A DNA stretch of 7,165 nucleotides from CAZLLV01 sp964560325 (lineage in GTDB: Bacteria > Acidobacteriota > Thermoanaerobaculia > Multivoradales > DATKCC01): the NCBI GenBank assembly GCA_964560325.1, contig CAZLLV010000520.1, positions 1 through 7,165 of the forward strand, read 5' to 3'. Shown one piece after another: positions 1-5,418 of the stretch. The first letter of the stretch is position 1. The number at the start of each line of letters is the position of its first letter. Made by a program: the position numbers and the translations under genes. The notes beneath the pieces were generated by a model that saw nothing but the letters and a program-made list of their open reading frames with translations, made no database searches and was not told the DNA's origin.

Positions 1-192
1 GTCCGGCTCGATCGACCGCGCCTCCTTGACCAGCTCCGCGCTCGGGGCGAGTTGCGGGAGCCAGGTGTCGTACCAGTCGTCGGCCGCGAAGCGCTCCTTC
101 GCCACGCCGCGCGGCGGCCGGCGGACGGTGCCGACGCGCACCCCCTCGCCGGGGAGGCGCGCGGTGCCGAGGCGGACGACGCGGAGAGTCAC
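1..192 (-). CDS. DUF488-family protein, N-terminal part (cut by window edge)
   Basis: The frame is open from a GTG at 192 down to base 1, giving 64 residues that begin MTLRVVRLGT and run through GTVRRPPRGVAKERF, DDWYDTWLPQLAPSAELVK and EARSIEPD. This pattern matches DUF488 (YeaO-like) proteins, which have a basic R-P-x-R-G-V-x-K segment followed by an aromatic stretch and the L-A-P-S motif. The molecular function of the family is not settled. GTG 192 was chosen because family members start close to this MTLR-type beginning. No Shine-Dalgarno sequence precedes it, but a TATCAT hexamer (minus strand, 205-200) lies 7 bases upstream, so the message may be leaderless. The gene is divergent from the 282 gene. 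The C-terminus lies outside the window. The family call rests on remembered sequence style, not on a search. Confidence 0.8.
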   Translation of the reverse strand, partial: MTLRVVRLGTARLPGEGVRVGTVRRPPRGVAKERFAADDWYDTWLPQLAPSAELVKEARSIEPD

Positions 193-199
193 GGTGGCG

Positions 200-205
200 A
201 TGATA
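200..205 (-). promoter_or_regulatory. Possible -10 element for the DUF488 gene
   Basis: The minus strand reads TATCAT, a five-of-six match to the sigma70 -10 consensus, ending 7 bases before the GTG at 192. No convincing -35 is visible. Initiation 6-7 bases downstream would put the mRNA 5' end at or near the start codon, which agrees with the lack of a ribosome binding site. Confidence 0.35.
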
Positions 206-231
206 TCGCCGGCCGCCGTCGACCACCGCGC

Positions 232-237
232 TACAAT
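232..237 (+). promoter_or_regulatory. Putative -10 box for the 282 gene
   Basis: TACAAT in the context GCGCTACAATCG is a five-of-six match to the sigma70 -10 consensus, 44 bases before the ATG at 282. The -35 region is GC-rich and has no recognisable hexamer. The same GC-N-TACA-N-T style recurs before the genes at 1139 and 4016, which supports it as the host's promoter form. Confidence 0.45.
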
Positions 238-270
238 CGAAGTCCGATCCACGGGCTGTTTCCGACGAAG

Positions 271-275
271 AGGAG
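271..275 (+). promoter_or_regulatory. Shine-Dalgarno for the 282 gene
   Basis: AGGAG within GAAGAGGAGAGACC lies 6 bases before ATG 282. It is one of only two strong ribosome binding sites in the window and it fixes this start. Confidence 0.75.
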
Positions 276-281
276 AGACCG

Positions 282-1082
282 ATGCCGACTCCTGGAACCG
301 CGATCCGCACCGCCCTCGCGCTCGGGGCGCTCCTGGTCGCCAGTGCCGCCAGCGTGGTGCACACCGCCCCGGCGCAGGCCGAGGAGACCCGGGTGACCGT
401 GCGCGTGCTGAGCAAGGACGCCAAGCTGATCGGCAGCTCGATGGGCGGCGCCCGGGTGACGATCCGCGACGCGGCCACCGGCGAGCTCCTCGCCGACGGG
501 GTGACGGAAGGCTCGACCGGCGACACCGGTCTGCTGGTCCTCGAGCCCCGGAAGCGGCACGCCGATCTGGGGACCGAAGGCGCCGCCGGCTTCGAGGCGG
601 TGCTCGACCTCGATCGGCCGACGCTGGTCGAAGTCACCGCTCACGGTCCGCTCGCCCAGCTCCAGTCCGCCGTCTCCGCCGGCACCACGCAGTGGGTCGT
701 ACCCGGCAAGCACCTGACCGGCTCCGGGAGCGTGCTGATCGAGCTCTCCGGGTTCGTGGTCGACGTGCTCGCCCCCGCCGTCCATTCGAGCGGGAGCACC
801 GGACGAATCCACGTGCGCACCGTCCTCACCATGCTCTGAGGATGCCCGACCGGTCCCGGCGGGCTCTGGGACGCGCAGGAGTACGAGGTGGTGGCGATGG
901 CGATGCAGCACGGCGTGGAGGTGACGCGGGCTCCGCTCGAGTACACCGGCACGCCGAACGAGTTCGAGGGGTACCTGGACGTCCCTCACGCCGGCCTCTA
1001 CGAGATCCTGGTCTACGCCTACGACGCGAGGTCCGGCAACACGGGAGTCGACCGCACGACCTTCTTCGCCGAGATCGACTGA
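282..1082 (+). CDS. Candidate exported selenoprotein (UGA at codon 186), two beta-rich domains
   Basis: Read with the in-frame TGA at 837-839 as selenocysteine, this is 266 residues. A strict reading gives 185 residues (282-839) plus an orphan of 64 residues from GTG 888 to 1082 in the same frame. Residues 1-33 form a Sec-type signal peptide: a basic start, a hydrophobic core and a cleavage site near A-Q-A/E-E, so the product is exported. Residues 36-110 resemble a carboxypeptidase-regulatory/Ig-like beta domain (TVRVLSKDAK, GGARVTIRDAATGELLADG). After the TGA the chain reads GCPTGPGGLWDAQEYEVV, then a second Ig-like segment ending GLYEILVYAYDARSGNTGVDR. The 16 codons between the TGA and GTG 888 have strongly G/C third positions, and this part has no start codon with a Shine-Dalgarno of its own. 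Sec186-Gly187-Cys188 would make a compact redox or metal-binding motif. Function is unknown. Alternatives are a recent nonsense mutation, a sequencing error, or two separate genes. Confidence 0.65.
837..839 (+). other. In-frame TGA, candidate selenocysteine codon
   Basis: TGA follows ACC-ATG-CTC and precedes GGA-TGC-CCG, so the recoded peptide is M-L-U-G-C-P-T-G-P-G-G. A cysteine two residues after the candidate Sec is typical of redox-active U-x-C or C-x-C pairs. TGA also serves as the ordinary stop for most genes here, so this would be site-specific recoding and not a changed genetic code. No sel genes lie in the window to confirm that the host makes selenocysteine. Confidence 0.6.
853..872 (+). 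promoter_or_regulatory. SECIS-like hairpin downstream of the TGA
   Basis: Bases 853-859 pair with 866-872 in seven base pairs, one of them a G-U, leaving a six-base loop CGGGCU at 860-865. The loop begins 20 bases after the TGA and has G as its second base. Both agree with the general description of bacterial SECIS elements, which need a short stem, a loop roughly 16-37 bases after UGA, and a G in the first two loop positions. A competing fold pairs 844-848 with 860-864. In DNA this GC-rich, hairpins are common by chance, so this supports the TGA reading but does not prove it. Confidence 0.45.
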
Positions 1083-1100
1083 GAGCCTGTCGCGGGTGGG

Positions 1101-1118
1101 CCGCGGGCGCCGCCGCGG
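1101..1118. repeat. CCGCGG inverted repeat in the short intergenic gap
   Basis: CCGCGG at 1101-1106 and again at 1113-1118 can form a six-base-pair hairpin with a six-base loop. It sits between the stop at 1082 and the promoter-like TACAAT at 1124, over the place where a -35 box would be. It could be an attenuating hairpin, an operator or chance. There is no T-tract after it. Confidence 0.25.
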
Positions 1119-1120
1119 GT

Positions 1121-1129
1121 TGCTACAAT
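1121..1129 (+). promoter_or_regulatory. Extended -10 promoter for the FAD-subunit gene, likely leaderless
   Basis: TGCTACAAT is an extended -10 (TG-N-TACAAT) ending 9 bases before ATG 1139. Initiation 7 bases downstream would leave only about three untranslated bases. The sequence between is CCGCCCCCC, with no Shine-Dalgarno. Confidence 0.5.
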
Positions 1130-1138
1130 CCGCCCCCC

Positions 1139-2176
1139 ATGCTCCGACTCCCCCGCTTCACGCTCCGCCAGCCCCGCACCCTCGCCGAGGCCGCCGACCT
1201 GCTCGCCTCCGAAGGGGGCGCCGCCGGGCGCGCGCGCCTGGTGGCCGGCGGCACCGACCTGTGGCCGAACATGAAGCGGCGCCACCAGAAGGCGGACGTG
1301 GTGATCGCGCTCTCCGGCCTCGAGGAGCTGCACGGCGTCCACGCGAACGGCGATATACGGCTCGGCGCCGCCGCGACCCTGACCGAGGTCGCCGAGCACC
1401 CGGTGGTCCGCGAGCGCTACCCCGCCCTCGCGCGCGCCGTCGAGTCGATCTCGTCGCCGCCGCTGCGCAACATGGGGACGATCGGCGGCAACGTCTGCGT
1501 CGACACCCGTTGCACCTATTACAACCAGACCGAGGAGTGGCGCCGCGCGATCGACTACTGCATGAAGGAAGAGGGCAAGATCTGCTGGGTCGCCCCCAGC
1601 TCGCCGCGCTGCTGGGCGCACTCGGCGAGCGACTCCGCGCCGATGCTCGCGGCCCTCGGCGCGCGGGTGCGGCTGGTGTCGAAGGAGGGCGAGCGGACGG
1701 TCCCGGTGGCGGCCCTCTACCGCGACGACGGGATCGACTACCTGGCGAAGCGGCCGGACGAGATCGTGGCGGAGGTGATCCTGCCGCCGGAGACGACGCG
1801 GGAGCATGTCGCGAGCTCGTTCTGGAAGCTCCGCCGCCGCGGCTCGATCGACTTCGCCGTGCTTTCGGTGGCGGCGGTCGTGCGAACCGGCGCCGGCGGC
1901 GAGGTCACCGACGCGAAGATCTACCTCGGCGCGGTCTCGTCCCAGCCCTCCGAGGCCGGCAAGGCGGCCGAAGCGCTCCTCGGCAAGGCGCTCACCCCCG
2001 AGACGATCGCCGCCGCCGCCAAGCTCGCCCGCCGCGACTCGACACCGATGGACAACACCGACTTCCAGGCCCAGTGGCGCGGAGCGGTGGTCCCGAAGTA
2101 CGTCGAAGCGGCGCTGCGCGAGTGCGCGGGGCTACCCGCAGAGCGTCTAGCCCCCAACCACCCGATCGCCCCCTGA
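1139..2176 (+). CDS. FAD-binding subunit of a molybdenum hydroxylase, 4-hydroxybenzoyl-CoA reductase beta type
   Basis: This 345-residue protein has the CoxM/XdhB-type FAD fold. The FAD-binding motifs are VAGGTD at residues 35-40 and TIGGNV at 114-119, and a CO-dehydrogenase-flavoprotein C-terminal domain spans about 225-330. Between them is an insertion with cysteines at 125, 141, 149 and 158. The spacing of 16, 8 and 9 matches, as I recall it, the four cysteines that bind the extra [4Fe-4S] cluster in Thauera HcrB. In that family the subunit passes electrons from ferredoxin through the cluster and FAD to the 2Fe-2S and molybdopterin subunits, which reductively remove the phenolic hydroxyl of 4-hydroxybenzoyl-CoA. 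Neither partner subunit is in the window, so the substrate is uncertain. ATG 1139 was chosen because the family begins with a short lead into F-x-x-x-x-P-x-T-L-x-E-A and because of the adjacent -10 box. It converges on the L,D-transpeptidase gene. Confidence 0.85.
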   Translation: MLRLPRFTLRQPRTLAEAADLLASEGGAAGRARLVAGGTDLWPNMKRRHQKADVVIALSGLEELHGVHANGDIRLGAAATLTEVAEHPVVRERYPALARAVESISSPPLRNMGTIGGNVCVDTRCTYYNQTEEWRRAIDYCMKEEGKICWVAPSSPRCWAHSASDSAPMLAALGARVRLVSKEGERTVPVAALYRDDGIDYLAKRPDEIVAEVILPPETTREHVASSFWKLRRRGSIDFAVLSVAAVVRTGAGGEVTDAKIYLGAVSSQPSEAGKAAEALLGKALTPETIAAAAKLARRDSTPMDNTDFQAQWRGAVVPKYVEAALRECAGLPAERLAPNHPIAP

Positions 2177-2191
2177 ATCGTAGGGGCGATC
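2164..2191. terminator. Possible bidirectional terminator hairpin between convergent genes
   Basis: GATCGCCCC at 2164-2172 and GGGGCGATC at 2183-2191 form a perfect nine-base-pair stem with a ten-base loop. The loop contains the TGA stop of the FAD-subunit gene. It lies exactly where two convergent genes end, the other stopping at 2199. No clear T-tract follows on either strand, so it may act as an RNA-end stabiliser or a Rho-assisted stop instead of a classic intrinsic terminator. Confidence 0.5.
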
Positions 2192-2198
2192 CGTCCGC

Positions 2199-3563
2199 CT
2201 ACTCGCGAAACTCCACCGGCGTGCCGGGCTCGACCCGGTGGCCGAGGAAAATCGCGTCCCAGTTGGTCAGCCGGATGCAGCCGTGGGACGAGGTGTAGCC
2301 GATGGACGCCGGCTCGGCGGTGCCGTGGATGCCGTAGTTGTCCTTCGAGAGCGACATCCAGACCAGCCCGACCGGGCTGTTCGGTCCCGGCGGCAGGAGC
2401 AGATCCTCGTCGGTGTCCGGGACGTCGGAGAAGAGCTTCGGCTGGTAGTGGAAATCGGGCTTCCAGGCGACGCCTTCGACCTCCACCGTCCCGTCGGGCG
2501 ACGGGTCGTACTCGGTGCCGAGGGTGCTCGGGAAGTGGTAGAGCACGTTGCCCTGCTCGTCGAGCGCGTGGAGGTAGAACCCGCGCTTCGAGACGACGAT
2601 GCGGTCGACCTTCGCCTCGGCGCCCCCCTCTCCCGCCTCGCCCGGCTCGACGACCTCGACGTTCGGCACCCACAGGCTGTCGCCGGCGGCGAGGCTCGCG
2701 AGGTCGCTGTCGGGGTTGAGCTGCGCCAGGAGCTCGGGCGTCGAGTGGAACGTCTCGGCCAGCTTCTCCTCGACCGAGCTGTAGCAGAGGCACTCGAGAT
2801 CGGCCTTGGGAGCGGTCTCCTCGGGGATCTCGACGAACGGCCCTTCGAGGTCGGCCGCCGTCAGACGGTGCTCGCGCAGCGGCGAGGCCTCGCCCACCGC
2901 CGCGTCCAGGCGGTCGTAGAGCTCCCGGTCGATGGTGCCGGTCGGCTCGAGCCCCATCGAGTCCTGTAACCAGTACAAGGCTTTCTCCGTGTTCTTCCCC
3001 CACCGGCCGTCGATCACGCCGGGCGAGAAGCGCGCACGGTCGAGCAGCCACTGGACCCGGAGCACCGTCGGGCCTCCGCCCGCCGTGTCGATCGGGAAGC
3101 GCGGCTCGCCGTCGAAGGCGTCCGGGGCGATCGCGTCCCAGCTCTCGGGCGGCCCCCCGTTCTCGGCCGCGCTCCCGGGCGCCTCCTCTCCGGCGGTTCG
3201 ATCGCCCTCCGGAGGGGACTCGCGCTGCATGCGCGCGAGGATCGGGTTGCCGTCGCCCGTGGGGCTCGGCGCGGCGGCGGTGGCGGAGGCGGAGGTCCGG
3301 AGCTCCCGGTCGCCCGCGGCGTAGTCGCGCCAGGCGGGGTCGTAGCGCTCGGCCTCGAGCCGCTCCGGATCGTAGCGGTCGTAGCCGTCGATCGGGGCGA
3401 CGGCCTTCCGCGGCGTGTACGTCCGGGTCGACGCATCGGGAGCCGTGTCGGCGACCGGCGCGGCGGCTTCCGGCTCGGTGTCGTCCTCCACCATGCAGCC
3501 CGCGAAGGCGAGCGGCAGGGAAAGGACGAGGGCGGCGGCGAGCGTGCCTCGGTGCCCGCTCAT
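2199..3563 (-). CDS. Lipoprotein L,D-transpeptidase (YkuD) with peptidoglycan-binding domain
   Basis: This 454-residue envelope enzyme is predicted to make or remodel 3-3 peptidoglycan cross-links or to attach proteins to peptidoglycan. Residues 1-23 are a lipoprotein signal ending L-A-F-A-G-C, so Cys23 would be lipidated. Phe at -3 is slightly unusual. Residues 24-160 are low-complexity, rich in Ala, Pro, Glu and Asp, and probably a spacer. A peptidoglycan-binding type 1 domain spans about 164-220 (VLRVQWLLDRARFSPGVIDG). A LysM-like segment lies at about 256-302. The YkuD catalytic domain runs from about 319 to the end, with H413 in GIHGT and the signature SSHGCIRL holding H427 and nucleophile C429. 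ATG 3563 overlaps the stop of the upstream small gene by ATGA, which implies translational coupling. The open frame extends further upstream, but that part lies inside the small gene and lacks a signal peptide. Confidence 0.9.
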   Translation of the reverse strand: MSGHRGTLAAALVLSLPLAFAGCMVEDDTEPEAAAPVADTAPDASTRTYTPRKAVAPIDGYDRYDPERLEAERYDPAWRDYAAGDRELRTSASATAAAPSPTGDGNPILARMQRESPPEGDRTAGEEAPGSAAENGGPPESWDAIAPDAFDGEPRFPIDTAGGGPTVLRVQWLLDRARFSPGVIDGRWGKNTEKALYWLQDSMGLEPTGTIDRELYDRLDAAVGEASPLREHRLTAADLEGPFVEIPEETAPKADLECLCYSSVEEKLAETFHSTPELLAQLNPDSDLASLAAGDSLWVPNVEVVEPGEAGEGGAEAKVDRIVVSKRGFYLHALDEQGNVLYHFPSTLGTEYDPSPDGTVEVEGVAWKPDFHYQPKLFSDVPDTDEDLLLPPGPNSPVGLVWMSLSKDNYGIHGTAEPASIGYTSSHGCIRLTNWDAIFLGHRVEPGTPVEFRE

Positions 3564-3904
3564 GCCATCACCAGGTCGGCGCCGGCATGCTCGAACGCGT
3601 CGCGCACGGCGGGCTTGGCTTCGTCCCACGCGAGCGGGCTGGTGGCCCGGAACCGGAACCAGCCGGCGGCGAGATCGGGCTCGACCTCCGCCCAGCCCTC
3701 GTCGCCGTACGAGGCCCGGCACTCCCAGCCGTAGCGGAACGCCGATTCGTAGTCGGAGAAGTCGTGCTTCGGCCGGATGTAGTCGAGCTCGTCGAAACGC
3801 TCCCGCCAGTACTCGCGCTCGATCTCGGCGTGAACCCGCGGCCGGCGCGGATCGATGGGTCGGGTCATTCGGATCTCTCTTCGATGTCTTCGAACGGATT
3901 GCAT
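3560..3904 (-). CDS. Small acidic protein of unknown function, coupled to the L,D-transpeptidase
   Basis: The product is 114 residues with no signal peptide or membrane segment. The core has the pattern EYWRERF (31-37), DFSDYESAFRYGWECRASYG (48-67), WAEVEPDLAAGW (71-82) and LAWDEAKPAVRDAFEHA (91-107). I recognise this as a recurring type of uncharacterised bacterial protein, rich in Tyr, Trp and acidic residues, often seen near stress genes. I know no assigned function. ATG 3904 is chosen because GGAGG (minus strand, 3916-3912) lies 7 bases before it. ATG 3868 is the alternative, giving 102 residues starting MTRPIDPRR, with only a weak purine run upstream. The stop overlaps the start of the L,D-transpeptidase gene as ATGA, so the two are very likely one transcript. 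This suggests, without proving, an envelope or stress role. Confidence 0.8.
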   Translation of the reverse strand: MQSVRRHRREIRMTRPIDPRRPRVHAEIEREYWRERFDELDYIRPKHDFSDYESAFRYGWECRASYGDEGWAEVEPDLAAGWFRFRATSPLAWDEAKPAVRDAFEHAGADLVMA

Positions 3905-3911
3905 GGTCGTT

Positions 3912-3916
3912 CCTCC
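3912..3916 (-). promoter_or_regulatory. Shine-Dalgarno for the small acidic protein
   Basis: The minus strand reads CTGGAGGAACGACC before ATG 3904, with GGAGG 7 bases from the start. This decides between the two candidate starts (3904 and 3868). Confidence 0.65.
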
Positions 3917-4003
3917 AGGGTCACATCGACTGCATACGCGGCAACTACCCCTGCTTCCAACTGCAAAGGCAATGCCGGAATCCCGCCCTTCCACCGATGG
4001 CGT

Positions 4004-4009
4004 TACACT
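4004..4009 (+). promoter_or_regulatory. -10 box for the permease gene, likely leaderless
   Basis: TACACT ends 6 bases before the GTG at 4016. There is no Shine-Dalgarno sequence, and the only bases between are CCGCCG preceded by the hexamer. Initiation 6-7 bases downstream would begin at the start codon itself. The 3905-4015 gap serves two divergent transcripts. On the minus side I see no strong promoter boxes. Confidence 0.45.
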
Positions 4010-4015
4010 CCGCCG

Positions 4016-5344
4016 GTGCACGAGCCCCCGATCCGCACGCCCCCGGGTCCCGGCCTCGAGCGGGTCGTCTCGCGCTGGCAGGTCGTCGGCCTGTCGCTGA
4101 ACGACGTCATCGGGAGCGGCGTCTACCTGCTGCCCGCCGTCGCCGCGGCCTTCCTCGGGCCGGCGAGCCTGTGGGCGGTCGCCCTCGCCGGGCTCGCGAT
4201 CTTCCTCGTCGTCCTCTGCTTCGCCGAGGCGGCGAGCTACTTCGACGAGCCGGGGAGCGGCTACCTCTACGCCCGCACCGCCTTCGGGCGCCTGGTCGGC
4301 TTCGAGGTCGGCTGGATGACCTGGCTCGCCCGCATCGCCTCGGTCGCCTCCCTGTCGGTCGGCTTCGCGCAGGCGCTGTCGGCGCTCTGGCCGGGCGCCG
4401 AAGGCGGGTGGGGGCAGGCGGCGGCGATCGTGCTGCCGCTGCTCGCGCTCACGGCCATCAACTACGTCGGCGTGGAAGCGGGCGCGCGCACCTCCATCGC
4501 CCTGGTGCTCGCCAAGATCGTGCCGCTCCTGGTCTTCGTCGGCGTCGGCCTCTTCGCGGTCTCGCCGGCGCTCGTCTTCGACCAGCCGGCGACCGAGGAG
4601 GGCGGGATCACCGCGGCGGCGCTGCTCCTGCTCTTCGCCTACGCGGGCTTCGAGAACACGGCGGCACCGGCGGGCGAGTACCGAAACCCCCGGCGCGACG
4701 TGCCGTTCGCCCTGGTCGTCCAGATCACGGTCGTCACCCTCCTCTACCTCGCGGTGCAGTGGGTCGCGCTCGGCACCCTGCCGGAGGTGGCGCGCTCACC
4801 GACCCCGCTCGCCGACGCCGCGCGCCTCTTCCTCGGGCCGTGGGGCGTCTGGCTGCTCACGGTCGGGGCGCTCCTCTCGATCCTGGGCACCAACGGCAAC
4901 ACCGTGCTCGCCGGCCCGCGCTACCTCTACGCTCTCGCGCGGGACGGCTTCGGGCCGCCGGCGCTCGCGCGCTCGCTGGCGCGCATCCACCCCCGCTTCC
5001 ACACCCCCACCCGCGCGATCCTCCTTCAGACCGGGGTCGCGCTCCCCTTAGCGCTCTCCGGATCGTTCGAAGGGCTCGCCGCGCTCTCGATCGTCGCCCG
5101 GCTCACCACCTACGTCGGCACGGCGGCCGCGGTGCCGGTGCTGCGCCGGAAGCTCCCGGCGCCGCCGGGCGGCGTCCGTCTCCCGGGCGGGCCGCTGGTG
5201 CCGCTCGCGGCGATCGCGGTGTCGCTGGCGCTCGCCGCGAGCGCGACGCGGGCCAGCCTGTTCGCCGCCGCCATCGCACTGGCGGTCGGGCTCCTCGTCG
5301 AGCGGGTCAGCCCGGAGGCACGCTCTTCGCATCGCCGCCGGTGA
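4016..5344 (+). CDS. APC-superfamily amino acid/polyamine permease
   Basis: This 442-residue inner-membrane transporter has about twelve hydrophobic segments. After a short Pro-rich cytoplasmic lead, the first membrane segment carries the family's unwound-helix motif IGSGVYLLP at 32-40, which binds the substrate backbone. Further family marks are FAEAASYFDEPGSGYLY in the loop before the third segment, FAYAGFENTAAPAGEYRNP around the sixth segment and following loop, and LAGPRYLYALARDGF before the ninth. It probably takes up an amino acid or amine by cation symport or exchange. The substrate cannot be read from the sequence. GTG 4016 was chosen because it directly precedes the conserved N-terminus and because of the -10 box at 4004. 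The frame is open further upstream but there overlaps the divergent small gene. The C-terminus is a short Arg-rich tail. The histidine kinase gene follows after 74 bases on the same strand. Confidence 0.9.
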   Translation: MHEPPIRTPPGPGLERVVSRWQVVGLSLNDVIGSGVYLLPAVAAAFLGPASLWAVALAGLAIFLVVLCFAEAASYFDEPGSGYLYARTAFGRLVGFEVGWMTWLARIASVASLSVGFAQALSALWPGAEGGWGQAAAIVLPLLALTAINYVGVEAGARTSIALVLAKIVPLLVFVGVGLFAVSPALVFDQPATEEGGITAAALLLLFAYAGFENTAAPAGEYRNPRRDVPFALVVQITVVTLLYLAVQWVALGTLPEVARSPTPLADAARLFLGPWGVWLLTVGALLSILGTNGNTVLAGPRYLYALARDGFGPPALARSLARIHPRFHTPTRAILLQTGVALPLALSGSFEGLAALSIVARLTTYVGTAAAVPVLRRKLPAPPGGVRLPGGPLVPLAAIAVSLALAASATRASLFAAAIALAVGLLVERVSPEARSSHRRR

Positions 5345-5418
5345 GTCCGACGCCTCCGATCCTTCCATCCGAGCACCCCGCTCCCGATCTCCCCCGGAAA
5401 GAGACGCAGAGCCGACCC
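5345..5418 (+). other. Intergenic gap between permease and kinase genes
   Basis: The gap is 74 bases, pyrimidine-rich, with no clear promoter hexamer or terminator stem. A purine run GGAAAGAGA at 5396-5404 is 14 bases before ATG 5419, too far for a good ribosome binding site. Co-transcription with the permease is plausible. Confidence 0.4.

Noticed and set aside
837..839. Whole-genome reassignment of TGA
   Set aside because: TGA is the normal terminator for most other genes in the window (1082, 2176, 3560, 5344 and 7158), so a code change is not supported.
888..1082. Independent 64-residue gene starting at GTG 888
   Set aside because: It has no Shine-Dalgarno, and protein-like coding begins upstream right after the TGA in the same frame. 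It is better read as the C-terminus of the 282 gene.
26..1138. Long plus-strand open frame upstream of, and in frame with, the FAD-subunit gene
   Set aside because: It is an Arg/Pro/Gly-rich shadow of the DUF488 and 282-1082 genes, typical of GC-rich DNA. It also lacks a ribosome binding site and homology-like sequence.
1019..1807. Long minus-strand open frame opposite the FAD-subunit gene
   Set aside because: Its translation is low-complexity Arg/Ala/Val/His-rich and antisense to a clearly recognised gene.
2238..2969. Plus-strand open frame opposite the L,D-transpeptidase
   Set aside because: It is the antisense image of a well-supported gene, with no ribosome binding site or recognisable motif.
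3415..5418. N-terminal extension of the kinase frame through the permease
   Set aside because: The extension is Arg/Pro-rich shadow sequence of the permease and L,D-transpeptidase genes. The GAF-PAS kinase begins naturally at 5419.
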